A stretch of DNA of 64,000 nt from Asparagopsis taxiformis (lineage: Eukaryota; Rhodophyta; Florideophyceae; Bonnemaisoniales; Bonnemaisoniaceae). The notes under the pieces were generated by a model that did no database searches, was not told the origin of the DNA, and saw only the letters and a program-made list of their open reading frames with translations. The stretch is taken from contig JALQPE010001913.1 of the NCBI GenBank assembly GCA_030407315.1, forward strand, positions 31,016 to 95,015. The letters are read 5' to 3'. Made by a program: the position numbers and the translations under genes. Positions 41,408 through 51,414 of the stretch are shown one piece after another; within the stretch, counting starts at the first letter, position 1; every line of letters begins with the position of its first letter.

Positions 41408-42347
41408 GAATGTGGAGGGGCGTCAGACGGCCTAGTACGGGTAGGTTGGGAAGGATGGAAACGGGGTTATCGGTCGGGTCGGTGTTGGGCAGCAGAGGAA
41501 ATGATGGGCTTTGTGTTCGTGCGTGCGGAAAACAATGTGGCGTGATTGTGCACATGTTCATATTGCTTTGTTGGATTGGTCTGCCGCAACTTTGCAGGTG
41601 TATCCATGGAGCGAGATGTTGACGAGGCATTTCGTTGACGCAGATGTGATGGCATCTGGCACAGGCTTCTAGACTCAGGAATCATCGCGGGTGAGCGTTC
41701 CGATGCCCAATCAAGTGTTGCGCTACAAGTCGGGGTTGTTTGGCGATGGACTGGTTTCATGGAATGGCATGAGGATAGGCAGATGCCTCGCTGTCGCCCG
41801 ATGCCAAGTTTTGGTTCCGCCTCCCGTTTCGGTTCAGCGTTGCAGACTCTGTTCCTACAAATTATTTCGGTGTCCAACCTTGTACACTGTGCCTTCATTT
41901 TTCAGTGTCTCATCAGTGTCTTACCCTCAACACCTTATGAGACGTGGTCGAGTGCGATTGGCTGGCTATGCTCCACACAAGTATCGCCGCCCACAAAAGT
42001 CTTACTATTCGCCACCCCTTCTAGTTCTAAAGTCTTCTTTACAATGCTTTCCCTCTCATCCACCTGCAACCTCCAAACCAAAAGGCCTACATCGTAGGAT
42101 AACATCCGCCAAGCTATACACATCCTGCTAATGTAATCCCATCTCAGAGACAAGCTCATCATAATCTACAGTCCTACCTTCCAACCAACCAAACGATTAT
42201 CACAATCTTCTCACCCAACTCATTTATATCTGCAATTCACTAGCAGACGCAAACCAACCAACCGCTCTCTACTAGAGGCCAACCACCGTTCAATACAACC
42301 ATATGCTCAAGAGCCATCCAACAAAACCCACTGGCAAACTACCTCGA
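41408..42347. other. Intergenic, no recognisable gene
   Basis: Overlapping frames of up to 146 codons on both strands lack motifs and appear to be chance. It holds the upstream region of the Sel1 gene and the 3' flank of the Ulp1 gene. Confidence 0.5.
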
Positions 42348-44876
42348 TTAAGTCTCTGGTAAAACACCCTCATCCAGAAATAGCGCCGTTCTCCATCGAA
42401 GCGCTAGAATATTCTTCTGCGTAAAGTTGGGTCGTACGCCGCGCTCCAAAAACTCTGCCATGTACAACGTGAAAATACCGCACGACCCGTCATCTTTCTG
42501 CATGGGTAGATACGTTGGATTTACAACGTCCTTCCACGTATCAATTTTCATCCCACTCAAAACTTCATCCCCGCACTTGTCGCGCACTTCATCCTCAAGC
42601 CATTTGTGAAGCATGTCCAACACGCCGTTTGCATCATCGCAAAACGTAGAGTCCATGTAAATAAACTCGCGCGCACGCATGTCAATGGCTGCGAGAACCC
42701 AATGGCAATTTCCCAAGTTGATGGGAAACATGATAAGATCTAAATGGCTCACGATTTTTCCAGCACGTTTCAGCCAACGACGCACCCCGTTATAATCGTA
42801 ACGATCATTCTGCGATAGGCGCGCGAAGAAGAAGGTGTTGAACACGTGCACCTTCGGTCTCGGTCTGTCGAATATTTGCAATGCAGATCCATCAGTCGAT
42901 TGCGTTTTCGACGTGTTATTTGCATTGACTACAGGCGTATTGAGGCTTGCAGATGCCATTTTCTTCTCCAGATTCCAATGCTTGTCATTGCGACAATTGA
43001 TAAGCGCAACAAAGGAGTTGATGATTTCATCGTTCAACCAACGACTTCCTCGCAACCGACTCAAGTCCTCTCCTCGTAGCTCGATGTTTGCTTCTTCAAT
43101 ACGTGCCATAACCTTCGTCTTTGAAGAGCGATGGGTGAGCTGTTTAAATCGCTCAGCTTCCTTATCATTTGGTTTTCTCAGACGAATGTCGCCAGCACTG
43201 TCCGCTTGCATTTCACTGTCTTCGACATCTGCATCTTCAGTGACGGATGACCGTCTCCTTCTCGGCAAGCGACGCAATGGTTGCGATTGCGACAGGCACT
43301 CTCTATCTACTTCCGGCTTTCGAAATGATTCCTTCTCTTTCGGCCGACTACGCTTGCCATAGAAAGTATCAACTGGAATAGTCGAGGGCTGTTCGACTCT
43401 GACCACTGTGATGGCATCATCATCGATTGAATTATTCTTTGGCGACTCCGAAGAATCTAGGACAACCTCCTCGACATCAACATGGTCTTCCAAAGCAATA
43501 ATGGCAGCGCTTGCATGCGATTTACCCAGCCTCTTCGGCGGCTCGTGTTGCTGTCGACCGCATGGCAGCTCAGGTCTTTTTGATTCCTCCCTTCGCATTT
43601 GTGGTAAACTAGTACTGCGGGAACCAACAAACGCATTTGGACTGCCGCCAATAAGCATAGGTGTACCCGACTGTTTTTCTGCAGTGGGGTACACCTTAGC
43701 GTCCTGTCGCGCACGAGGTGTCGATGAAACACTGTGTTTGCGACTATCATCAAACGGCTTGGGGGCAACGTCACCGTCCTTTTTCAGCGAGAACTGGTCT
43801 GCTCTTGGCCGTTTGCTTGTAACAGACGCGGAAGTCGCAACCGGAGGCAGTTTCGAGCGTAAGCCTCTCTTGTCAATCGGTTTGTGCGAAAGTGTTTTTG
43901 TTCTGTTCGGAGCAGTGGTAGAACGTAGAGGCCGAGCCGTCTTCGAGCAAGATGGTTTAGATTTGCTTATGACGAAAAGTGGAGATTGGGGAGGCCGAGT
44001 CGGCTTGCTAGCCGATGGGTTGGTAGCATTCGGCATGGGTGTGCTCGCATCCGAGGCAGAACGTTGTGTCGTGCGAGTTGGGGCCAAAGATGTGAGTGTC
44101 GGGGGGGAGGGAGCAAATGCACAAGATTGTACAGGTACCTTTGTACGTTGCACCTTATCTGGATTATTAGGTTTGTGTCGCTTTTTCATAAGACGCGAAG
44201 GCTGTGTTTCATCATCTGATGAGATGGAATGAATAGCAGAATCTGTTTTCGGAAGCACTCTGCGTAGCTTATTTGGCACCGTTTTCGACTGTTCAATGCG
44301 CGATATGTGCTTTGTTTGTTCAGCCGAGGGCGGACGACGTGGAATACGCTCACTGGCAAGGGCATCCAACTGGGGATGATCGTCGAAATAGTCGAATTCA
44401 TTGCCCAATGATTTACGCTTTTTGGGCGGATGGATGGATTGATCCTGGGAGACTGGCGAAGAGTTTTCGACTGGAATGCGTCGACGCTCAAGTATGGACA
44501 GTTCAGCGATATGACGCATTCTGCGCTGATGCAATCGTGTGTCACGTTGGATGCGCGCGTCGTTGTTCGATTTGGACTGATTGGCGGCATTACGTCTGTT
44601 CTCTCTAAGACGCGCGGCGTGCGATTGCGAATTGAAGTTTCCAAGTCTCTCGCGTGAAGTCAATGCGAAGCGGCTTGTGTGACACATTTTATTGCCAAAG
44701 CTCATGCGCATGAGCATCGGGCCGGCGACGTGCGAGGAATTGGAGTTGCGCGGCTTCTTTGCACGCATGGTTGGCGGAGTTATGCAGGCGAGCGGGCGCG
44801 CGCTCGGACACAACAGCACGGGATGATGGATGCGGCCGCGATGGCCGGCATGGCTACAGCTGCTACGGCTGGACAT
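42348..44876 (-). CDS. Ulp1/SENP-type SUMO-specific cysteine protease
   Basis: 842 residues from ATG 44876; an in-frame ATG at 44768 (MRAKKPRN) is an alternative start. Residues 1-600 are Ser/Arg/Lys/Pro-rich and predicted disordered, with basic patches that could direct it to the nucleus. The C-terminal 230 residues form the C48 peptidase: LRGSRWLNDEIINSFVALI (SUMO-binding start), VHVFNTFFFARL, GNCHWVLAAID with His725, IYMDS with Asp742, and MQKDDGSCGIF with Gln793 and Cys799. All catalytic residues are present. Such enzymes mature SUMO precursors and remove SUMO from targets. No intron is evident. Confidence 0.95.
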   Translation of the reverse strand: MSSRSSCSHAGHRGRIHHPVLLCPSARPLACITPPTMRAKKPRNSNSSHVAGPMLMRMSFGNKMCHTSRFALTSRERLGNFNSQSHAARLRENRRNAANQSKSNNDARIQRDTRLHQRRMRHIAELSILERRRIPVENSSPVSQDQSIHPPKKRKSLGNEFDYFDDHPQLDALASERIPRRPPSAEQTKHISRIEQSKTVPNKLRRVLPKTDSAIHSISSDDETQPSRLMKKRHKPNNPDKVQRTKVPVQSCAFAPSPPTLTSLAPTRTTQRSASDASTPMPNATNPSASKPTRPPQSPLFVISKSKPSCSKTARPLRSTTAPNRTKTLSHKPIDKRGLRSKLPPVATSASVTSKRPRADQFSLKKDGDVAPKPFDDSRKHSVSSTPRARQDAKVYPTAEKQSGTPMLIGGSPNAFVGSRSTSLPQMRREESKRPELPCGRQQHEPPKRLGKSHASAAIIALEDHVDVEEVVLDSSESPKNNSIDDDAITVVRVEQPSTIPVDTFYGKRSRPKEKESFRKPEVDRECLSQSQPLRRLPRRRRSSVTEDADVEDSEMQADSAGDIRLRKPNDKEAERFKQLTHRSSKTKVMARIEEANIELRGEDLSRLRGSRWLNDEIINSFVALINCRNDKHWNLEKKMASASLNTPVVNANNTSKTQSTDGSALQIFDRPRPKVHVFNTFFFARLSQNDRYDYNGVRRWLKRAGKIVSHLDLIMFPINLGNCHWVLAAIDMRAREFIYMDSTFCDDANGVLDMLHKWLEDEVRDKCGDEVLSGMKIDTWKDVVNPTYLPMQKDDGSCGIFTLYMAEFLERGVRPNFTQKNILALRWRTALFLDEGVLPET

Positions 44877-45466
44877 TGGTGTGGTGTTTTTTTTCGCGGG
44901 AGCGCTTGGAAAGCGGTATTGTGAATGGCCGTCGGAAATGATGAAATTGACCGTTTTATAGTTTGCTTATGTGGATTCGCCATGTGCACCATTTTTATTG
45001 GCTCTCTACCTTATCTAATGCATGTTTGCTATTAAAATTTTGCAAAGCCCATTCTGACACTCGTTGCATGGATGGCGTGCGCTGCATCCACGCAACTTTA
45101 ATTATCATACCACACACGGCTCGCAACAACTTGGGCACAGTCGTTGTGCCATCCAGCACCACTGATATTCTCTCTCTGTCAGGTCAGATGAGACAATGCG
45201 ACCGCGATGGCATGGGCGAGAGCTGTCACTCGACCGAGAGCGTAAAAATTTGTCGACAATCATGCCATTTGCATTCCTCGTCCGCGTCCTACAATGCAAA
45301 ATATACGTGTAGATGACCAAACACTCCCTGCGGCTCTTCGCCACGGATGCACACCATGCATTGGGCATGCTTACAGTACCATTCAATCAATTCACTAAAT
45401 GCAATTGTTGTACCCCCCACTTCATCATTTCCTCTGTCTACGAACACCCAAGCTGGTCAATTCAAC
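44877..45466. other. Intergenic between Ulp1 and the Tudor-like gene
   Basis: No separate gene is seen. It contains upstream sequence for two divergent genes. An ATG at 45347 is in frame with the Tudor-like gene and would add 40 residues. Confidence 0.4.
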
Positions 45467-45754
45467 ATGCGTTACCAGTTGCAGCAGATAGTAGAGGTGC
45501 ACAAGCAACGAAATGCACTTGGAAACTACTTCCCAGCTCAGATAATTCATGTCCATCAACTACCAATCGATGGTGGAAACAACATTGTCTATGCCGAAAA
45601 ACAAATTGCTGCCTCCCTTGTGCTCCGGTGCTTCACATGCGGAACGCTACCCAAGAAGAAGTTCTCCTACAATGTACGCTACGAAGACGGCTCCGAGGAA
45701 CACGACGTCCTCCCAGACCGTATTCGCAAACCGCTTCGTCCGCCAAATCTCTAA
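45467..45754 (+). CDS. Small Tudor-like domain protein, 95 residues
   Basis: From ATG 45467. The pattern is a single Tudor/chromo-like barrel: ALGNYFPAQIIHVH (first strands), a central insert with CFTC, then FSYNVRYEDGSEEHDVLPD followed by RIRKPLRP. The YEDG-x-E-E-x-x-V/L-x-x-x-x-I-R pattern recurs in Tudor-type readers of methylated proteins and in algal or oomycete repeat proteins. The extra N terminus from 45347 is not conserved-looking. Function is inferred from fold only. Confidence 0.5.
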   Translation: MRYQLQQIVEVHKQRNALGNYFPAQIIHVHQLPIDGGNNIVYAEKQIAASLVLRCFTCGTLPKKKFSYNVRYEDGSEEHDVLPDRIRKPLRPPNL

Positions 45755-45982
45755 TCGAGCCGCCAAACATACAACTCGTTTATTATTGGTAGCAACAGTG
45801 TCGATCTCCCAAAATTGTTTCTCCCGTAAACCTATACAACTTATATTGCGTGCAGTGAAACTCAACCAAACAATAGGCAACAACTAGGCTTAGACGAGAC
45901 CGCACAGCAATTGAAATGGAGGAGGGGAGCATACTACCTTGGTCTCCCTCATTTCAGGGAACATCGAAACAAAAAAATTTGA

Positions 45983-46056
45983 TACTCTTGTGGAGGGTCG
46001 AACTCCAGACCTCTAGCATGTGAGGCTAGCGCTCTAACCAACTGAGCTACAAGAGC
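45983..46056 (-). tRNA. tRNA-Val (CAC)
   Basis: 74-nt cloverleaf on the minus strand. Acceptor GCTCTTG pairs with CAAGAGT (one G-T at the first pair). The D-arm contains AGCTCAGTTGGTTAGAGC. The anticodon stem is CTAGC/GCTAG with loop CTCACAT, anticodon CAC (46020-46022). The T-arm has GTTCGAC. A T7 run just downstream on this strand (45971-45977) is a Pol III terminator. No intron. Confidence 0.95.
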
Positions 46057-46429
46057 GAACCGTCTTATACAGCTGTACTTCAACTTGCGTCGTCAAATTT
46101 TTAAAAACACAAGTTTTGTGCATCCTAGGGCATGCCATCTGACCCTGCTGACTTCGCAGTGAAATTACGCTCCCAACCGATTCCAAATCCGTCTCCACGC
46201 ATGGAAGCAGGAGCGCCTCTTTAGTGAAACTGGCCGAGTCTGAAGCCGTTATGAGTTATATAATAAATCGATCAAATTGTAGTAGGTATTTTGGCCTCGC
46301 CCAACAATGGCACGTGCTGTCACATGATTGGCTTAATCCTAGTCCAGGATACGCCAATCAGACATGACTGCAACTTATCCTCCCAACCCAGAGAGTGGAA
46401 TGATAGAAAATTATCATAAGTTTCCGGCA
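46057..46429. other. Intergenic between tRNA-Val and the GC-rich element
   Basis: No ORF. 46160-46225 can form a stem (ACGCTCC with GGAGCG) around smaller hairpins, so a small structured RNA is possible, but no known RNA family fits. Confidence 0.3.
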
Positions 46430-46475
46430 GTGGTGTACCCTCGAGGGTAGTCACGCTTCGGACTGGGTTGACGTG

Positions 46476-46688
46476 ATGGGAGGCCCGAGCGGTCGCTCTC
46501 CTTATGCAGGAAGGAGCTTTGCTCCGGTTGCTCCCCTACCACCCGGTGGTTCTGATGACTTGTATGAAAGTTCAGTCCCAATGGATACCACGCCTACCGC
46601 GTCAGCCCCTCAGCCTGTCGCTGCTCTGTCATCCCAGATGGGTCCTGCCGTGGAGGCGTTTCTAACGTCCGATGTGGAACAACGTTAG
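46476..46688 (+). CDS. Short ORF at the left end of the GC-rich element
   Basis: 70 residues, Pro/Ser/Ala-rich (start MGGPSGRSPYAGRSFAP, end FLTSDVEQR). No family recognised. Its composition resembles the N terminus of the Gag-like ORF, so it could be an upstream exon or leader peptide of the same element. Confidence 0.3.
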   Translation: MGGPSGRSPYAGRSFAPVAPLPPGGSDDLYESSVPMDTTPTASAPQPVAALSSQMGPAVEAFLTSDVEQR

Positions 46689-47926
46689 TTCTAGATAGCT
46701 GGTACGAGCTACGGACACGCTGTCCTTACGAAACGAAACGAGCAGTCCACCCGCTGGTGTTTGACTGTATTGTTAGAACGGTAGAAGGTAGAGTGGTTAG
46801 CGAGTAGACACGAGCGTCACGACGCAACAATCCACGCGAGGATTACGTTAGCAAACGAGGTGGTACGTCACCGGAGGCGCTCTCAACCAAGCCCGGAGGC
46901 ACTACACGCAATCAGCCTTACGTGCGGCGATGGGTAGGGAGTACGCAGCTCGACGGAGACGAAGCCTCGTTAGGCAGAACGTAAACGTAAAACGTAGAAG
47001 TCAGTCGTAGACTAGAGCCGTTGCCCGTTCGATGAATTGTCCCCTTTCCCTCCCGGCACGATGCCAATACCTATATAGCCACGATGGCATCGCTTTACAG
47101 TGTAAACACTGCTCGTAACGTCCCCGAATGGGAAAGGACCTTGTGGGTCACACGTAGGGACCCGTTGGTCCGTTGGCCGTTGCCAGTACGTTCGTTGCAC
47201 ACGTGTGCCGGTTGCGCGCGCGCATGCGCCAGCAATGTTCGTGCATTGCTGTCGCCGGTCGTGTCCGCCGAAATTCGAATTCCGCGGAAAACGTAAATAT
47301 TTGCAATTTCGGAATTGCCACGTATACTACACAGCCCCACCCCCACACGTGGACGTCCCGGCCACGCGAGGCCCGTCAGGACGCGCCTGAGACACGGGGC
47401 CGTGGCGCCTTTTCGGGTACAACTGCGGACGTGGCAGTTGTCCCGAAAAATCTCGTTTAAACGTACGCGGCCCGGTTGGCTGATCGAATCGCCACGGCGC
47501 CGGAGCGCGCGCGTGCGCTCCGGCTCTTTCGTAATCACCGAGGCCCGCCCGTTGGCATCGTACGTCAATGCCTCGCTTAGGCGTTTCCCTGCAACGAATG
47601 CAGTGTCCAATTCCACCACGCGGGTGTGCTTCAATTCAGCGCGATACGTGCGCAGGCCGCGGCCTTTTCGTGAATCTGCCAGCGGGCATTACGACAACGG
47701 TCGTCCGAAGGTTATTTAAGCCGCGGCTTAACGTGATAGCGATCGTCGCTCACCCTTCCTCTCACCATCGTCATCCAGGCCGTTGCCTTTCGTTCTCCCT
47801 TATCTCTTTCCCCCGCTGGGTACTGCTACCTCCGTTCATTTCGTTCTCTTGTTTCGTCTAGCCCGCGTGGCTCTCGTCGTCGTGCTCGTTGCACTCGTCG
47901 TAATTATCGTGTACAGCGTAACCACG
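46689..47926. other. Leader region of the GC-rich element
   Basis: No credible ORF; frames overlap on both strands. It carries a perfect 16-bp palindrome at 47716-47731 within a TTATTTAAG context, about 200 bp before the Gag-like ATG. Confidence 0.4.
47716..47731. promoter_or_regulatory. Perfect 16-bp palindrome near a TATA-like box
   Basis: TTAAGCCGCGGCTTAA reads the same on both strands and overlaps TTATTTAA at 47712-47719. It lies 196 bp upstream of the ATG of the Gag-like ORF, so it may be a promoter element or protein-binding site. Function is inferred. Confidence 0.35.
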
Positions 47927-50155
47927 ATGGTTACGACTCGTAGTACCGATGCTAACACTCCGCGGCCCGCCGGCTCTGCTGGAGGTGGAGCGAGGAACCC
48001 TTCGCAGGGCGCTCCCTCCCTCGTCGGGGCCGGTGCGCCGCCAGCGACGGAAGCGTCCGTCGCGCCCGCCCCATCCGTTAGGGCGGGTCAAGCCGTTGCT
48101 TCGCAGGCCGTCGCCTCTTCGTCTCGCCCGATGGCTCCGTCTCGCCTGGTGGCTTCCGTGACGCCTGCCGAGGCTGCTAGGGCCGGTGCCCCACGGGATG
48201 ATGACGCAACGGCGTCCGACTCGGGGAATTCGTCACCCGTCATTCCGGCTGCCGCGGCCCCGTCGACGGGTGTAGCCGCGATGGCAGCGGCCGCTCGTTC
48301 GCGTCGTGCTGTGGCGGCGGCCCGCACGGGCGTGCCTCGTCGTGACGGTTCGCCTCGTTCTCCTCGTCAGGATCCCTCGCCGGAGGGTGGTGACCCCGTT
48401 GGGACAGTCGGCACCGCCTCACGTGGCGGTGCGGCGCTAAACGTAGGCGTCCTGACCCACGCGTGGGCTGCGTTGCCCCGCGTGGGCATTACGGATGACG
48501 ATCTCGCCACGTTGGCCAGAGATCGTCTGGACGCCCGCGCGGTCGTCGACTATATGCGTTCCGCCGAGGATACGTGGGGGCGGGCAGCCGGGCGTCGTTT
48601 CGCCAACGGGCCACCGGGATCGGAACGTTACCAGATCCCGGCGTCGATACGTTGCGACCGCTTGTGGTTGCGTGACGTCAACGACGCGATCTACGTCGAT
48701 CGTATGGACGCCTTCCTGTGGAACGGGACGCCCGAGGAACCGCTGTTCATCTCGGTGGCGTCCGTATTCGTATGTCCGCGGACACTTTCCGAACGGCAAC
48801 GTGCCGAATGGAAGACTGCTCTTTCGTTGAGCGTCATCTCCAAAAGTGTCGTGTCGTACGACGACCACTTCGCGCTCCGTCACGTGAACGCAGACGACTA
48901 CCGCGTGTCGCACGCGTCAGCTCCGTGGGTCGTCCCGAGCGAGCTCTACTTCCCGCCGTTGCCGGAAGTAGTAGAGGAGTTTCCGTACCCCCGTGGGTCG
49001 TCCACGTTGTTACCACGCGTAGTACATTATTTCACCGATGCCGTGAAGGACGCGCCTGCCCCCGTGAAGGAACGTTTCCTCATGGCCGTGGATATCGAAC
49101 ACGCAGCGATGCTCGCATGCTCGCTGTTCGTGGAACGTCGTGTGTTCGGGCGCGCGTGCCTACTGCCGGAGTCCACGTTGGACTTCCTGGCCGACTACGA
49201 GATGCTTCGTGCAATCCCGGTGGACGGTTCCGACACGTTTGTCTCCGTTACCAGCGCGTTGGCTGAGGCTCGCGGCGCCCTTGCGTTGGGGCCGGAGTAT
49301 CGCGTTGTACGCCCGGATTACGCGACCGGGGACAACCAAGAGTTCGTCCAGGTACGAAGTGATGGGGCTTACGTGCCGCGGGTCGCTTCCCGTTCCGAAC
49401 GCCGTCGTGGCAATCGTACCGGTTATTTCGGCGGCCTCGGGGGCAACGAGCGCCCCCGAGGGACGCGTTCTGGTCGTCGTGGCCAACAAAACGAAGCGCC
49501 GCGTGCGCCGGATCCTCGAGAGATCGTGCCACGCGAGGCTACGGGAGGGGGCAACGTTGCCCACGTCAGTCGTCCGGATGTGGCCACGCCGGCCGAGCGC
49601 GCGCCACGCTTCGTTAGCTTGGACGACCGCGTCTCCGATGAGGATGCCCGCCGGCTTCTCGGTACGTCGATGGCCGCTCCGCCTCGTGCGGAGGGCTGGG
49701 TTATTCGTTCCCTCATCTCATCCGTGGCTCGCGCAGCCGAAGAGTTCAGGGCCCAGACGTTGGACCTGACTGCCCGCTTGGCAACGGAACGCGCGATTTC
49801 CGAGCGTCTCGCCGCGGCGACTCGTAGTTACGCGCCGCCCGTTGGCGTTCGTAATGAACCTTACGGTTACGCGAGTGGCGGCGGCTTCGGCGACCCCGTC
49901 GGGTATGGTCACGCAGCGGCGTACCTGCCACGCGACCCCGCTTCGGCGCGCCCTTCGGATACGCGCAGTCACGGGACTGCGGATCCTTACGCTAGGGATC
50001 CCGCGTCGCGTCGCGAGCGAGCCCCCTTGGTCACGCAGACCGTCGATCCGTACGCACCGGGCTTCGTTCAGCCCAGTCGCAGCCGCAGCCACGATAGCCG
50101 CGGCGAAGGCCCTGGTCCGTATGACCCTGCGGGCAAGCGTTCTCGTCGCTACTAG
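47927..50155 (+). CDS. Orphan Gag-like structural protein of the GC-rich element
   Basis: 742 residues from ATG 47927 (upstream codons are open, hydrophobic and non-ATG). Residues 1-160 are Ala/Pro/Ser/Arg-rich and disordered. The middle (about 165-500) looks like an alpha-helical capsid-type domain: LTHAWAALPRVGITDDDLA, IRCDRLWLRDVNDAIYVDRM, LSERQRAEWKTALSLSVIS, VVHYFTDAVKDAPAPVKERF, DIEHAAMLACSLFVERRVFG. The C-terminal part is Arg/Gly-rich, then a helix (VARAAEEFRAQTLDLTARLA) and a tail with SRSRSHDSRGEG and KRSRRY. No CCHC zinc knuckle, protease or polymerase motif is seen. It could be the Gag of a retroelement, a capsid-like protein, or a domesticated gene. Family not recognised. Confidence 0.55.
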   Translation: MVTTRSTDANTPRPAGSAGGGARNPSQGAPSLVGAGAPPATEASVAPAPSVRAGQAVASQAVASSSRPMAPSRLVASVTPAEAARAGAPRDDDATASDSGNSSPVIPAAAAPSTGVAAMAAAARSRRAVAAARTGVPRRDGSPRSPRQDPSPEGGDPVGTVGTASRGGAALNVGVLTHAWAALPRVGITDDDLATLARDRLDARAVVDYMRSAEDTWGRAAGRRFANGPPGSERYQIPASIRCDRLWLRDVNDAIYVDRMDAFLWNGTPEEPLFISVASVFVCPRTLSERQRAEWKTALSLSVISKSVVSYDDHFALRHVNADDYRVSHASAPWVVPSELYFPPLPEVVEEFPYPRGSSTLLPRVVHYFTDAVKDAPAPVKERFLMAVDIEHAAMLACSLFVERRVFGRACLLPESTLDFLADYEMLRAIPVDGSDTFVSVTSALAEARGALALGPEYRVVRPDYATGDNQEFVQVRSDGAYVPRVASRSERRRGNRTGYFGGLGGNERPRGTRSGRRGQQNEAPRAPDPREIVPREATGGGNVAHVSRPDVATPAERAPRFVSLDDRVSDEDARRLLGTSMAAPPRAEGWVIRSLISSVARAAEEFRAQTLDLTARLATERAISERLAAATRSYAPPVGVRNEPYGYASGGGFGDPVGYGHAAAYLPRDPASARPSDTRSHGTADPYARDPASRRERAPLVTQTVDPYAPGFVQPSRSRSHDSRGEGPGPYDPAGKRSRRY

Positions 50156-51209
50156 GTCGTTCCTAGGTTAGTTCGTAGGCCACGTAGGCTTCTAGCACCG
50201 TGTTGCTTTCGTAAACTTTCGTCTTGTTTCTTTGCGTAATCGCATGGCTCCGCTGAGCTTCGTAATACGTATTGGCAGGTCGTCTGCCGCGGGGGAGGGG
50301 TTAGCGTTAAGCCCCTCCCCACAATTTTTTTGTTGTGGCGTCTACCCCGTCGGGTTTCGTAAGACTTACGTAGCCCGTGCTTCGAGTTCGCGGCGGCGCG
50401 TAGCGGCGGCTTTTCACTGCGAGTGGTACGTTAATCTCGATCGTAGAGCCCGTTGGCGTGCGTATCGTTTAGTAACTAACTCAAAAATCGTTTCCGCCGT
50501 CGTTTTTCGTTCGGATAACCCCGTCGGGTGTCGAATTCCGTTGAGCATTCGAGCTCTTTGGCACGTAGCACGTCGGTGCCAATTTTAATTTGCTCCGATG
50601 AGCTGGACGGAAAATTCGCCAAACGTCAGGCCGACTCGCGCGTGAGTTGGCTTGACGTTTCACGCCGTTGCGTGTACGCGGCGGCGCGTCGTGATGCGTC
50701 GCAGTTCCGTTGACAACGTCTTTGCCGGCGGGCTTGGCTTTTCGTATAGCCGTTAACACCGTTAGCGCCGTCGCGCTTTACGTTCCCGCGGCTTCACGTT
50801 AGCCGGTGGCGCAACCGTTGCGCTAGTCCGCTTCGCGTGGTGGCGTCGTTCGCCGCGGCGTCCGAGGAGCGTTTCGTTCGCTCGTCCGTTATGTGGTGCG
50901 ACGTGCACCTGGGCATACGTAATGCTCGCCCTCTACGCCGTTGCATAATTTCGTTTATTCGCCTTGCGAACCCGACGGGGACGCGATTGACGGAGTCGTT
51001 TCGCATGCCCGCGGGCGTTTGAGGCTGCCTCGTGAGCCAAGTTCGTCGGCAGACGTTGCCTTCAGCTGTGCCGTTTACGTTGGCTACTAGCTTGTTCGCC
51101 GTTGCGTACTCGTATTTCGTTTCGCAGGGTCGACCCGTTGGCGTACGTCGTTATCGTTGGCGACGCCCGCGTACGTCTGTGTTCTCGGAAATGGACGCGG
51201 ACGTCCACA
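50156..51209. other. 3' non-coding part of the GC-rich element
   Basis: CG-rich sequence without a credible ORF. CCCGTCGGG- and CCCGTTGG-type words recur. It includes the hairpin at 50292-50331. Confidence 0.4.
50292..50331 (+). other. Hairpin followed by a T-run
   Basis: 9-bp perfect stem GGGGAGGGG/CCCCTCCCC with an 11-nt loop, followed by ACAA and seven Ts. It has the shape of a transcription terminator. In a eukaryotic element it could stop Pol III or mark an RNA 3' end; its role is unknown. Confidence 0.4.
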
Positions 51210-51400
51210 ACCTCTAGTACACCTAGTATTACTAGGCGGACGTCCATGTTGTCCAGTATTTTTGGATGTCCGCCTAGAACCGGACGTCCATGCGGTCTAG
51301 TACGTCTAGTATTACTAGGACGACATTCATTGTTTCTAGTACCACGGATGTCCTCCTCGGGATGGACTTCCACCATGTCTATGTCCGCCTAGGACGGGCG
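51210..51400. repeat. CTAG/GACGTCC-rich degenerate minisatellite
   Basis: Several imperfect copies of a unit containing CTAGTAxxxCTAGTATTACTAG and GGACGTCCA. Related words (GTACTAG, CCTAGTATT, GGATGTC) fill the minisatellite at 63544-63845, in the opposite arrangement. Confidence 0.6.
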
Positions 51401-51414
51401 CCGGTTCAGAAATT

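Noticed and set aside
46100..46250. Possible spliceosomal or other structured small RNA next to tRNA-Val
   Set aside because: A stem can be drawn, but none of the diagnostic sequences of U1, U2, U4, U5, U6, RNase P or SRP RNA is present.
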